NCBI RefSeq assembly: GCF_000350225.1
Contig: NW_005178983.1
Coordinates: 186,001 to 250,000, forward strand
From: Chondrus crispus
Taxonomy: Eukaryota > Rhodophyta > Florideophyceae > Gigartinales > Gigartinaceae
DNA: 64,000 bases
Reading direction: 5' to 3'
The notes beneath the pieces are model-generated. The model ran no database searches. It had not been told where the DNA came from and worked only from the letters and a program-made list of their open reading frames with translations. This document shows, piece by piece, positions 1-9,664 of the stretch (position 1 is its first letter; each line of letters begins with the position of its first letter). Made by a program: the position numbers and the translations under genes.

Positions 1-236
1 AGCCTGTGGGGTCTCAATGGGATGTTTTATTCGATAATGTCTATTGATTGGCAATGTTTCAATTAAAGCCGGTTTTCAATTTGAGCCATTGGGGAAGGGA
101 AGCCGGCAATATGATAAGCGGAGGAGGAGGGCTGGTCACAACAATTAATCTGGACCATATTAATTTTGAATCCATACTATTTTGTGTGTCTAGGTTAAAT
201 ACTGTGATCAGTGTAGATGGAAGCTCAAATTTATGG

Positions 237-569
237 TTAAATTGAAAAGTAAAATTGAAGAAAAATTTTACTAAAGTTGGCCTCGTTTGCCACTATTCTT
301 CTCACACGTGTGGACCTGTGCACGTGTGAACATGTACACGTGTGAGGGTGTACCCCTTGCCTCTCAACATTGAGATTCGCGCCCTGCCTTGAGCCGGTCT
401 GCAACAACTTCTCAACACACCGTTGATTCACTAATACAACTACCTCTACATCTTTACTCGCACGCAACTGACGCATCTGATGGACAGATGCCTGCACATT
501 ATTGCACAAGGATAATATAGTGAGCACAAGAGCGCAGCTGACTGCTGAGAGACAGCAATATGCTTTCAT
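237..569 (-). CDS. possible small secreted protein, unknown
   Basis: A 110-residue frame starting at an ATG whose first 26 residues look like a signal peptide: Met-Lys start, a hydrophobic core (about residues 8-22) and an Ala-rich cleavage region ending NVQA. The rest has no domain I recognise. A short string (GANLNVERQG) recurs in similar form (DANLNVRRGE) in the minus-strand frame near 5.75 kb, so both may descend from one gene family or a shared repeat. The last third overlaps a GTGTACACGTGT-type repeat and may not be real coding sequence. It is not known whether it is expressed, and a chance ORF is quite possible. Confidence 0.25.
   Translation of the reverse strand: MKAYCCLSAVSCALVLTILSLCNNVQASVHQMRQLRASKDVEVVVLVNQRCVEKLLQTGSRQGANLNVERQGVHPHTCTCSHVHRSTRVRRIVANEANFSKIFLQFYFSI
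299..346. repeat. three 16-bp units built on ACGTGTG
   Basis: Three consecutive units of about 16 bp each carry CACGTGTG-like cores, and the outer two together form an inverted repeat (CTCACACGTGT / ACACGTGTGAG). ACGTG is a common core of bZIP/bHLH sites, but a simple repeat is as likely. Similar ACGTG-rich sequence occurs at 46.96-47.13 kb. Confidence 0.5.
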
Positions 570-953
570 TTTGTGAGTTAACCTCCATGTTGAATCTGTG
601 GGCACCAAACCCACGTGGGTCATTGCATCACAATATCTTCTGCGTGCTGACAGCCTGCAAGGTGCCGCCTCTATCGCTTCTGTCCGAACGCTTGACACCG
701 CCGTGATCTTTTCCTAATCCTTTGCGATGGAACACTTATTACACGTCAGGTCCCCTCCCATCCCTAGACTTGTTTACTGGGTGATGAAAGGGAAGCAGGT
801 CCGTACTTCATACATACACATACATGGACTGCAACCTCCATCAAGCAAGCATCTTAAGCATTCATAACAAAAAAACCCTCCCCACTACTACCGCGCACAG
901 TTGCAACGCATTACTGATGTCTCGGGCGCCAAGCTTTTATCGCGTTTCGCAAT

Positions 954-3900
954 TTAGACCACTAGCTTCATGATAGCAACCAGATGGCCCACCCCTGCAA
1001 CTACGACCCCGTGATCATGATCTATCTGCAAGTCTTTCGGATTGTCCAACTGGGCCAACACAGCCTCAGACCCATCCTCTCGCCTCTGCACAACTCCTCC
1101 GTCCCTTGAAAATATTTGTGATGTTCGTCCTGCGAGAGAAGCAGCACGCAAGTCTCCCGTCCTCAGGAACCGACTCGTGATTTCTTGCCAATCCTCTACT
1201 CTCCCGGTATGAAGTGTGATCCCACTCTCCACGTCCCACACCCGCACGCTCTTGTCCTCCGATCCAGATACCACACGTCTTCCGTCCCCACTCATCGCAA
1301 CGCTCTCCACCGAATCGGTGTGTCCAACTAACGCGTCCCCGACATGTGCTCCTGTCTCCACGTCCCACACCCGCACGCTATTGTCCCGGGATCCAGATAC
1401 CACACGTCTCCCGTCCCCACTCATCGCAACGCTCTTCACCGAATTCGTGTGTCCAACTAACGCGTCCCCGACTTGTGCTCCCGTCTCCACGTCCCACACC
1501 CGCACGTCGCTGTCCCACGATCCAGATACCACACGTCTTCCGTCCCCACTCATCGCAACGCTCCACACCGAACCCGTGTGTCCAACTAACGCGTCCCCAA
1601 CTTGTGCTCCTGTCTCCACGTCCCACACCCGCACGCTCTTGTCCTGAGATCCAGATATCGTACGTCTTCCATCCTCACTCATCGCAACGCTCCACACCGC
1701 ATCGGTGTGTCCAACTAACGCGTCCCCAACTTGTGCTCCTGTCTCCACGTCCCACACCCGCACGCTCTTGTCCTCCGATCCAGATACCACACGTCTTCCG
1801 TCCCCACTCATCGCAACGCTCTCCACCGAATCGGTGTGTCCAACTAACGCATCCCCGACTTGTGCTCCCGTCTCCACGTCCCACACCCGCACGCTTTTGT
1901 CATACGATCCAGACACCACGCGTCTTCCGTCCCCACTCATCGCAACGCTATACACAGTATCCGTGTGTCCAACTAACGCGTCCCCGACTTGTGCTCCGGT
2001 CTCTACGTCCCACACTCGCACGCTCCAGTCCCACGATCCAGATACCACACGTCTTCCGTCCCCACTAAACGCAACGACAACCACTGGACCCTTGTGTCCA
2101 ACTAACGCGTCCCCAACTTGTGATCCTGTCTCCACGTCCCACACCCGCACGCTATTGTCCCACGATCCAGATACCACACGTCTTCCGTCCCCACTCATCG
2201 CAACGCAAACCACTCGCGACCTGTGACCGCGGAAACTTCTCAATACTTTCCTCTCCGACGTACTCCACAACCTTAACGTCCCGTCTTCATATCCCACAAC
2301 AACATACCCCTTCCTCTTATAGAAAGAAGCGCAGGCAGCTCTCGTCACGCTCCGTTTTTCTCCAGTCACTTCGGAAGTTACACTTCTTGCTTCAACGTCC
2401 CCTGGGCTCTGGCTCTCCGTTTCGAACTCGCCTTCTAATCGAACCATCTTCGTCTCCTTCTCAGCAGATTGTGTGAAAACTGTTACTTCTCCCCTGGACG
2501 AGTCCCCCACCTGACATCCATACACTTCACCCCTGGAACCTATGCCGACTTGAATGTCTCTGCAACTGTCACACGGGAGGACAATCTGCTCTACCAACCT
2601 TCCATCGGCTCGCGTGACACACTCACTCACAGGCAGCACCCACGGCCGTGGTGCGTATCTCTTGATTTCTTCCAAGATCTTTCGCACACAACCTGAATCC
2701 CGTGCCTTGTGCTTCACTCGCCCATACAGTTGAAAGTAAATCCCAGCACTACTTTCACCACAAAATGGTACACTCAGTCGCGCAGCCCGCATCATCAAAA
2801 CCATTGTATCCACTGCATCCTCATCTACCCGTCCCATTCCCACCATCCCGCTCCCTCTTTTTCGCTTCAAGTCTCTACTCAATCCTTTCACAGCTTCCTC
2901 GTACTGCCAAACCCCGCCTCTCCGTATCACTGTCTTCACCCATCGCCCACTCAAAAATAGTCTCTTCAGCTCCTCTATACACCCACCCTGTTTCAGAACA
3001 CGGTATATGTTCTCGAAAACATACTCCTCCCGTGCGCTCTTGCCCTCTCCGTCTCGGCCCTCACTCATTGCAAGCAACCCTCCTCCTGCCCTGCATACAT
3101 CTGTCATATTCTTGCACCACTTCTCTACACCCTCCTTCTTCTTCGCTTCTTCCACCGCGAAATCGTGCGTCAGATCATGCACCCGCAACCTACCACAACC
3201 CTTCTCATATTGCAGTTCCACTAATCCAACCCTTTCCATCTGCTTTGCACACCATTCCGTCCAATCCTCGTCCAGCTCCCACAAATCTCCAACCAAACTC
3301 AAAGGTATCCGGTCTTGCTTCTTCATAACGCACAGACTCCGGTGCATCTTTCGAAACGAAAAATCACCAACCGTCTCCCCACTGCTCCCCACATTGCACT
3401 CCAGGATATCTAGTGACGTATGCAATGTCCCATCCAACGACGAATATCCGTCCCTCGGACTCTCCCCGCGAATCGTGTTACGCCTCTTCATCCTCGAAAC
3501 GTACTCCCCCCATGCTTCTGACACTTCTCCCTCCCATCTTTCCCTCATGTACCTCACACTCGTTCCTGCCACGTTCAGGGCAAGCGGCAATCCGCCACAC
3601 ATTTCCAGTATTTCACTCACGGCCTCTTTGCATCTTGCATCATCTACTTCCTCTCGATTCGCCTCGCCAATACTCGCGTGCACAAGCATGTCAACTGCTT
3701 CTTTCCCTTCCGTCTCTCTCGGCTCGAAAGAAACCTGCTCCCCAATCTGACGCAGCTCCCTATCCCTCGTGGAGTACAGTAGTCTGCTCGTCCTTTCCCC
3801 GCTGCCCCCCGCAGTGCCAGTCAGAACAGACAACTTTTGAAGGATGTTTGCGTCTATATCATTCACGACCCACACATCATCAACGATGAACAGGCACACA

Positions 3901-4826
3901 TGACTGTAAAACCACGCGTGTACCCTCGCTAACACCCTTTCAAACTCGCTCTGCTCTCGCATTTCCGCAGCCGTCTGGATGCCGCCGGACGTTTCCACAA
4001 TCACACAAAGTTCGTCAATCAGACGTCCCACGTTTCCGTCTTTCCCCAGCGACATGAAGTACACTCCTCCCGAAAACTCCGCCTTAATCTTATCGTCGTG
4101 CGCGATCGCTCGTAGGGCACACGTCTTCCCGACTCCGCCCTGTCCCACTGCTGTCGCACCCACTTGCTCGTTATTATCTCTCCGTAGCACAGCCGCTTTT
4201 AGACGCGACTCACACGTGTTCGGCAATCCATCGCTCCCTTGAGAATCAAGCTTCACATATATCGACGCAGGATTACGTTCGGCTCTTATTGACGCCCTGA
4301 ACACATCACCCGTGCCTCGTCTGATCGATTCGACGGCTGCGCGAGTCGCGCGAACATCGATGCCCGTGCTTGCTTGGATAATACGATCGTGAAGGTGGCA
4401 CGCTTCTTCCTTGCGCTTCTCTAGAACTTCGCTATCTCTCATTGCACAGGCGAACGTACGGAGTCTCCCTTTTGGGTGCTTGCGCTTCCCTAGTACTTTT
4501 CTATCTCCCACTGCAGAGGTGAACGGACCGAGTCTCGCTTTTGGGTCGTCCGACTCTTTCTGCAGCTCAGCGAGGGACTTCCATATGAAGCTCGAGATGT
4601 CCGCGACTTCACGTTGGAGCAAGCCTGTGTGCGACGACGTTCCTTGGATCGGCATGTCTTTCAGTGCCGTGATGTCTGCCTGCAAGGTGGTGTAGGCGGC
4701 GAGCATTTCGGTACAGAGCGTTTTGTTTTCCTTGTAGGCTTTGTGTCGTTCGATGAGACTTGCGATGAGGCGGACGATTTGCTCAACCGGGCCGGTGAGG
4801 CCCAAGATGCTGTACGGATCAGCCAT
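954..4826 (-). CDS. NB-ARC / WD40 STAND protein (NLR-like receptor)
   Basis: An unbroken 1290-residue frame with the layout of STAND signalling ATPases. I start at the ATG at 4826 (MADPYSILGL); the frame stays open upstream but only from a GTG. Residues 1-190 are helical with no named domain, resembling HeLo/Rx-type N-terminal bundles in position only. The NB-ARC follows: P-loop GQGGVGKT near residues 228-235, Walker B LFIVDDVW near 310, an RNBS-B-like STRDREL, GLPLA near 410, a winged-helix segment and an MHD-like VHD near 547. The C-terminal part (about 860-1205) is a WD40 propeller of eight near-identical 43-residue blades plus one diverged blade. Family knowledge: ATP-driven oligomerisation after ligand binding to the repeats, in immunity or allorecognition in plants, fungi and bacteria. 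The ligand and role here are unknown. No close neighbour forms an operon-like unit. Confidence 0.88.
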   Translation of the reverse strand: MADPYSILGLTGPVEQIVRLIASLIERHKAYKENKTLCTEMLAAYTTLQADITALKDMPIQGTSSHTGLLQREVADISSFIWKSLAELQKESDDPKARLGPFTSAVGDRKVLGKRKHPKGRLRTFACAMRDSEVLEKRKEEACHLHDRIIQASTGIDVRATRAAVESIRRGTGDVFRASIRAERNPASIYVKLDSQGSDGLPNTCESRLKAAVLRRDNNEQVGATAVGQGGVGKTCALRAIAHDDKIKAEFSGGVYFMSLGKDGNVGRLIDELCVIVETSGGIQTAAEMREQSEFERVLARVHAWFYSHVCLFIVDDVWVVNDIDANILQKLSVLTGTAGGSGERTSRLLYSTRDRELRQIGEQVSFEPRETEGKEAVDMLVHASIGEANREEVDDARCKEAVSEILEMCGGLPLALNVAGTSVRYMRERWEGEVSEAWGEYVSRMKRRNTIRGESPRDGYSSLDGTLHTSLDILECNVGSSGETVGDFSFRKMHRSLCVMKKQDRIPLSLVGDLWELDEDWTEWCAKQMERVGLVELQYEKGCGRLRVHDLTHDFAVEEAKKKEGVEKWCKNMTDVCRAGGGLLAMSEGRDGEGKSAREEYVFENIYRVLKQGGCIEELKRLFLSGRWVKTVIRRGGVWQYEEAVKGLSRDLKRKRGSGMVGMGRVDEDAVDTMVLMMRAARLSVPFCGESSAGIYFQLYGRVKHKARDSGCVRKILEEIKRYAPRPWVLPVSECVTRADGRLVEQIVLPCDSCRDIQVGIGSRGEVYGCQVGDSSRGEVTVFTQSAEKETKMVRLEGEFETESQSPGDVEARSVTSEVTGEKRSVTRAACASFYKRKGYVVVGYEDGTLRLWSTSERKVLRSFRGHRSRVVCVAMSGDGRRVVSGSWDNSVRVWDVETGSQVGDALVGHKGPVVVVAFSGDGRRVVSGSWDWSVRVWDVETGAQVGDALVGHTDTVYSVAMSGDGRRVVSGSYDKSVRVWDVETGAQVGDALVGHTDSVESVAMSGDGRRVVSGSEDKSVRVWDVETGAQVGDALVGHTDAVWSVAMSEDGRRTISGSQDKSVRVWDVETGAQVGDALVGHTGSVWSVAMSGDGRRVVSGSWDSDVRVWDVETGAQVGDALVGHTNSVKSVAMSGDGRRVVSGSRDNSVRVWDVETGAHVGDALVGHTDSVESVAMSGDGRRVVSGSEDKSVRVWDVESGITLHTGRVEDWQEITSRFLRTGDLRAASLAGRTSQIFSRDGGVVQRREDGSEAVLAQLDNPKDLQIDHDHGVVVAGVGHLVAIMKLVV
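1215..2250 (-). repeat. eight tandem 129-bp WD40-coding units
   Basis: The 129-bp unit (43 codons) repeats eight times without indels; the phrase CGTCCCACACCCGCACG recurs every 129 bp from 1231. Differences between blades cluster at the same few codons, just after the conserved GHT (TDTVYS, TDSVES, TDAVWS, TGSVWS, TNSVKS) and at the residue before the DxxVRVWD strand. These are surface loops in WD40 propellers. Near-identity at DNA level means recent duplication or gene conversion. Confidence 0.92.
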
Positions 4827-4886
4827 GATGTTTGGGAATAGGGGGTGTTGTTCGGATTTGAATAGGCGGCGGTGGCAAAGCGGCAC

Positions 4887-6490
4887 TTGCTCTTCTCTAT
4901 ATCTCCCTCTCTCGGAATCTGTTTATCTCTTGTCGTTGTCGGTCGTTGGTAGTCGTTGTCTTTCGTTTTTGGTCTTCTCGCAGAGGGGGCGGGAAAGGTA
5001 TGCTTGCTCGCTTGGCGTTGCGAATAAACGCAGTACATTCAATGGCCCACAGCTATTTTAGGGCATGTGCCCGCTTGATGGTGAATTTTGGAGTGATTTC
5101 CTACATTCCTCAACGGAGAGGGCGACGGTTGTGTGGATTGGTGCTGCGGTGTTGGCACACCGCGAGTTTAGAAAGGCTGCTCTCGCGACGCACAAACAAG
5201 ATTTTTTCTCGCCAGCAACGACAGCTCCAAGGGACTCCAGGGAAGCGTATGATACAGAGCTGGACTCCAGGGGCTAGTCCATCGGTATTACAGTATTGCA
5301 ACGAACGACGATGCGAGAACAGTACCCTCGCGGAGGGCACGTATCCCGCCAGAAGGTTCCCCCAAGTCGAGTCATGCGCCGAGTGGGCAGCTGGACTTGT
5401 TGGACACCGTCGCGGCATGAATCGGTCTGAGCTGGGATGGACAAGACAGGAAGCTTGCCCACACGCAAAGTGACGCGCGACTGTCTCAGCCCATTCAGTG
5501 CCGTGCACCCGGCAGAGACGGCGCAGGTCGCCGAGAGACCCTAACACAGGGACGGCCGAGCAATGAAGCACGGAATCGGGCGTGTTCCCCCCGCTCTAGG
5601 CACCTGGCACCAGGCACACCCTCCTTCCAACCTCGCTCCCCATCTCTCTGGCACCCCTGTCGCCCGTCCTTCACACCGAGTGCCCTCGCACTGTGCTTCT
5701 GGCGCCATGCGATGCCGTCACCTGCCTGTGCCTCTGCCTCTGTGCAGGCACGTTCACGCCCCCGTTCGCCGCGCCGTACATTGAGATTCGCGTCCCGCTT
5801 GAGCCGACGTTGCAATGTCCAACACTCCGGGACACTCTTGCACAACGAGCGGGCAGTCTGAGAAGCAGGGCGTAGTGAGACCACAAACTCGCGCAAGCTA
5901 TCATTGGTTGGGAACATGCGTAAGCGGTGCCGCGGTAGGGAGCGGGATTCTATGGCAAAATTTGAAGAGATGGGGGAGGGGTGGAACGGTGGCAGACTTG
6001 GCAATAGAGAAGGGGGGGAAATTGGTGAAGGCGGGAGGAACCCCGCGACTTGAATAAACAGAGCGTCTGTCGGGGTCCAACGACCATGTACAGTGCGCGA
6101 AACTGCAATAAATACACCATCGACGAGAAACTTCTGGTGGGGTCTGCTCGAAGTTGCCATGTATGCGGGGCAAGCACGCGCCGATATTAACACCTGTCAG
6201 AGTCGCATTCAGGAGAATACGTCCCAATAATGGCCCTGGGCACCAGAGTCTGTGACCCAGAGCCATACAAATTTGGTCCCAATTACCAGGGCTCATGGCT
6301 CCGTAAAGTCCTGGTTGACAATTGATTTTTCTGATATTCGCCTCAAACGGCACTCCCATTGGTCCCGGTGGTGGACCTTGTTGGATCCTGCAAGCAAGGC
6401 CTCAATGATGGAATATTTCCATCCACCCTTGATCGAAGCTGTAATGCGATCCGGCATCTTTGAAAAGGTTGATGAATGTTTCTGAAGTTT
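4887..6490. other. 1.6-kb stretch, no supported gene
   Basis: Open frames occur on both strands (for example 5495-6193 minus), but none has a recognisable domain and they overlap each other. One 35-nt segment (about 6087-6122) is repeated in inverted orientation at 37331-37366 with a single indel, so part of this stretch is a dispersed repeat. The ANLNV-like string near 5.75 kb is shared with the minus frame at 237-569. Confidence 0.4.
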
Positions 6491-6492
6491 CA

Positions 6493-6547
6493 AAACTCGG
6501 GCAAGTTAAGACCCTCCCTGAAGGAGGGTCTTAACTTGCCCGAGTTT
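6493..6547. repeat. perfect palindrome, 25-bp arms, 5-nt loop
   Basis: Arms 6493-6517 and 6523-6547 are exact inverse complements around CTGAA. The right arm is also the transposon terminus found inverted at 15659-15683. Right of the palindrome the similarity to that terminus continues (GCCCGGGTTTGC, TTGCCGG); left of it the sequence is unrelated. The left arm therefore looks like a copied-back terminus. Confidence 0.9.
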
Positions 6548-6793
6548 GCCCGGGTTTGCTTGCCGGAGCCATGCTTTGCACTACTATTGGCTACTGGGCG
6601 TTAATATATGATTTGAAACTAAGTACGACCCTACACTGCAAGCTCAAGTTATGTCAGTGTGTAATGACAAATGTCAATCATATATTGGCTACTTTTGTAA
6701 GTTTGTAACTTTCGAATTTGGACGCTGTGCTCCGGTGGACGCAGTGCTTGCCCCTTGCCGAAAACATCCTCAACTCCCCCTTTGCAAAAATCT

Positions 6794-8485
6794 ATGCACC
6801 TGCCATCTCGCAAAGGCAACCCAACTCTACGAAGCACCTCTCTGCCTACTACTTTCCTGAAAATGACTTCCACACCTCAATGCCACGTGCGCCGTTCTCT
6901 GCGCCTCTGGCGCATCTCTCCGACACCCAGCATTCGGAAGACGGGGACCACCAACGCAAAGTCTCTCACTATTGCTTCCTCGTCTGCAGCGGGTGTTTCT
7001 GACCAAATACTATCCCCGCCTGTTACAATCAAACTGTTTCAGGCGGGTGAGAACGCTCCCACTCCAGTCTCTGGGGCATTCGTTAAAAATCAAGCCGAAA
7101 GCCTACATGGATTTCAAAGTCAAGAACATGACGTTAGCGGGCCCATTAGTGAGGACAAAGATGGTAGTGGAACGCAGAAAGGGGTAGAAAGTCTCACAAA
7201 GGTCTTTACTTTTTTGTCAGGTCTTCGAAAAGATGATTTGAGGAAAATGCGGAGATTGTGGGGTCTCAGATCGGCCGGGAACAAGAAAGACCTCGTCTAT
7301 CGAGTTTTTTTGTTCCTGAAGGACTGTAATGACCGCCGTCTAGATGTGTGTGGGAAGATGGCAACGAACTTGCACTGTCCCAGCTTCGAAAAGTTCCAAG
7401 ACGCCCACAAACGGGCATGCCTTGACTGGAAGGCACCTCCTAGTGTCGAGCACATGAAAAATGCCCTGAAGGGCACTGGGGACAAGTTTGGCACTACGGA
7501 CAGGCCATTGGGGCGATCGGAAAGAAATTGCGTTCCGGGTCGCGGTGAGGAGGATGAGGAGACGCCGTCGGACCCTAACTTTACCCTATCTGAGTTTTCG
7601 CGACTTGTAGTCCTGATGCGCGACGATGAAAGGGTCCGGTCGTCACTCTATCGGCTGGGGCAGGAGTTGAGGAGGTCTGAACTTGACTCAGGTGTCTCGA
7701 GGGATTCGTTTTGGGGAATAATAGAGGGAAGGTTCAACGACTCATCCGTTTGCGTTCGATTTTCATTTGAGGGACATGTGGAAGACGCGGATCCCGCTGC
7801 AGCGCCTCTATGCCACAGGAGCGCTGATTGTTTAAAGAATCATTTTAGGGATGCTAAGTCTGTGTTTACTGCAGCTTTGGACAAGTGGATGCCGTCAGGT
7901 CAGAACGATCCTGAAAGGTTCGTGGACTTTCTGTCGAGGAATGGAGAGGTTCTGTATGCAAGCTCAAAACGCGCATTAATTATGTTTGTGGTGGCCCGGC
8001 TCGGGACACCTTTTGAAGATACATTTTTTGTAGAGATGTCCAGCAAGGCCATGTTAGACGGAGGTTATGAGGCGGGGATGAATGCATCGAGAAGGGAAAG
8101 GCAAGAGGAAGAAAGAGAGGCTGAGAATGCCCAAGCTGGAACAGATTTGAGTCGAAAAAAGAGAAGGAGCAGTGCAGAGATCGCGGAGATTGTCGAGGGG
8201 CAAATCGACAAGATAGGACAGGTCGTTTCCAGCATTTCGGCCCCGAGTGTCCAGAACGTTGTGTCAACAAGTACGAAACCGCCGGTGAATGGCGTTATTT
8301 CGGCCTGGCAGGAAAACAACTCAATGTTTAATATTGTTGAGTCTGCACTACAGGCGTACGAGCGCGCTAAAAAGATCCCCGACAACGAGGCGTTCTTTGA
8401 AATCGCGCTCGCACGGTATAAAAAGGCATTGAATGCCTACAAAAGCATGTTTGGTGACGATTCGGGACTGTCTGGACAGGTGTAG
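6794..8485 (+). CDS. SAP + Myb/SANT-like DNA-binding protein, copy 1 (unbroken)
   Basis: A 563-residue frame from the ATG at 6794 (another ATG at 6863 is possible; the open frame further upstream starts only with TTG). Residues about 131-182 match a SAP DNA-binding motif: helix, LRKDDLRKMRRLWGL, SAGNKKDLVYRVFLFL. Residues about 265-427 form a region with FWGIIEGRFND, HRSADCLKNHFRDAKSVFTAALDKW, SGQNDPERFVDF and YASSKR, spaced as in the trihelix/Myb-SANT-like and NAM-associated proteins that accompany PIF/Harbinger transposases. A basic SRKKRRSS near 453 could be a nuclear signal, and the C-terminus is helical. Broken relatives lie at 51.3-52.7 and 53.2-55.0 kb. Inferred role: nuclear DNA-binding partner of the transposase. 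The family assignment comes from motif spacing only. Confidence 0.7.
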   Translation: MHLPSRKGNPTLRSTSLPTTFLKMTSTPQCHVRRSLRLWRISPTPSIRKTGTTNAKSLTIASSSAAGVSDQILSPPVTIKLFQAGENAPTPVSGAFVKNQAESLHGFQSQEHDVSGPISEDKDGSGTQKGVESLTKVFTFLSGLRKDDLRKMRRLWGLRSAGNKKDLVYRVFLFLKDCNDRRLDVCGKMATNLHCPSFEKFQDAHKRACLDWKAPPSVEHMKNALKGTGDKFGTTDRPLGRSERNCVPGRGEEDEETPSDPNFTLSEFSRLVVLMRDDERVRSSLYRLGQELRRSELDSGVSRDSFWGIIEGRFNDSSVCVRFSFEGHVEDADPAAAPLCHRSADCLKNHFRDAKSVFTAALDKWMPSGQNDPERFVDFLSRNGEVLYASSKRALIMFVVARLGTPFEDTFFVEMSSKAMLDGGYEAGMNASRRERQEEEREAENAQAGTDLSRKKRRSSAEIAEIVEGQIDKIGQVVSSISAPSVQNVVSTSTKPPVNGVISAWQENNSMFNIVESALQAYERAKKIPDNEAFFEIALARYKKALNAYKSMFGDDSGLSGQV

Positions 8486-8512
8486 ATAATGTTACAATTG
8501 TTTAACGAAGCT

Positions 8513-9664
8513 TTATTGTGATTCGACATTGTTTAGCAATGAGTAAATGGACTCAATCAGCCTTCGCGATAGCAATTTAGAACAGCTCCATCGCGCGTAC
8601 CGAGTTATGCTCCACTCTTGCGCCTTCGGCGGCAACCACACTATAGAGCGTGCAGTCCACACCAGGCCGAAGGTGACCCAGAATTTCAGCGCCGCCGGTT
8701 CGCTCGCCTGATAGTTGACAGGGTCGTCGGCATCCCTTTTGCTACTCCGCCGTCTCCGCGGTGGCGTAAGCGGTTGGTTTGTAGCATCAGAGCGTCCGCT
8801 CTTCTTCTCCTCGCTCGCCGGGCTGAGGCGCACTTTGGAAGGACTACGCGGCGGCCTCAAGTTGGCGCCAGACGCCTCGTTCTCGACCTCAAACGTGATC
8901 TGTCGTTGCAGGCGCGTGCGCGAGCGGGTCTGATACGGCTCGCTGTGCGGAGTAGAAGGCCTCCTCCTCATGACGTTCCCGCTACCCGGCGTCGTTTCGA
9001 GGGTCTCCACGGCCACTTCCGGCTCGTCGAGGAGCTCCTCCTCCTCTTCCTCCTCCTCATCGTCTCGCAGCGGCCTCTTGTTCTCGATGTCGATGGCGTA
9101 GAGCAGCTTGACGGTGGTCCACGCGGGCCTAGCGATGGAGAGGAGCAGACCCGTGGCGCCGGTGGCCTGGGCCATGACGAGCGCGCCAACGCCGCGGTGG
9201 AAGAAGAGGACGGCGGCGGCGAACAGCAGGTGCCGCAGCGCGGCCGCGGCGAGGCGCGACTGGCCGCGCACGGCGGCGATGGCGGAGCGGTACCGGGAGC
9301 TGACGGCGGCGGAGGCGCGCGCGGCGATGCGCGCGGCGGCGGCCTGGGCGCCGAAGTGGCCCTCGAGCGCCAGCAGCGCCAGCAGCGCGAAGGCGACGGC
9401 GGCCTCGGCGGCCAGCGCGCGCGCAGGCTGCGCCACGAAAAAGGGCCACAGGAACGAGAGCAGCGACGAGAGCAGGGGCGAGAGCAGCGAGTAGAGGGAG
9501 AGGAGGAGGGAGAGGAGCGGGCGGAGCAGGTGCAGAAAGAGGCGTGCGTAGAGGTGGCAGAGGGACAGGGTAGAGAGAAGCGCCTCGCGGAAGAGAAGCA
9601 GCACGTCGGCTAAGTAGCGCCGCGACTGCCGGTACACCAGCCGCCCGGCTTCCAGGTACTCCAT
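8513..9664 (-). CDS. multi-pass membrane protein, possibly TB2/DP1/HVA22-like
   Basis: The 383-residue frame starts at the ATG at 9664 (MEYLEAGRLV); 52 codons upstream are open but begin with GTG and are Pro-rich. Residues about 15-85 and 95-185 hold several strongly hydrophobic segments (LLSLLLSLYSLLSPLLSSLL; AAVAFALLALLALEG). After PAWTTVKLLYAID comes a polyacidic tract (EEEEEEEE) and a 130-residue polar, Ser/Arg-rich insert, then LKFWVTFGLVWTARSIVWLP. The pair 'P-W/Y-x-T-V/S-K' and 'LKFWVTF' resembles the two ends of a TB2/DP1/HVA22 (REEP/Yop1) hairpin domain, split here by the insert. In that family the proteins shape ER tubules. The likeness is weak, so treat it as an unknown membrane protein. 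GC-rich, as for the next two host genes. Confidence 0.6.
   Translation of the reverse strand: MEYLEAGRLVYRQSRRYLADVLLLFREALLSTLSLCHLYARLFLHLLRPLLSLLLSLYSLLSPLLSSLLSFLWPFFVAQPARALAAEAAVAFALLALLALEGHFGAQAAAARIAARASAAVSSRYRSAIAAVRGQSRLAAAALRHLLFAAAVLFFHRGVGALVMAQATGATGLLLSIARPAWTTVKLLYAIDIENKRPLRDDEEEEEEEELLDEPEVAVETLETTPGSGNVMRRRPSTPHSEPYQTRSRTRLQRQITFEVENEASGANLRPPRSPSKVRLSPASEEKKSGRSDATNQPLTPPRRRRSSKRDADDPVNYQASEPAALKFWVTFGLVWTARSIVWLPPKAQEWSITRYARWSCSKLLSRRLIESIYSLLNNVESQ

Noticed and set aside
1216-2226. Long plus-strand frames (SPTCAPVSTSHTRTLLS repeats) opposite the WD40 array
   Set aside because: They are complements of the 129-bp WD40 units; repeat periodicity keeps several frames open. 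The minus frame has the protein signature.
2702-3889. Plus-strand Ser/Pro-rich frames at 2.7-3.9 kb
   Set aside because: Shadows of the NB-ARC coding sequence on the other strand.
8618-9613. 331-codon plus-strand frame rich in Arg/Glu
   Set aside because: Complement of the GC-rich membrane-protein gene; low complexity and no domain.
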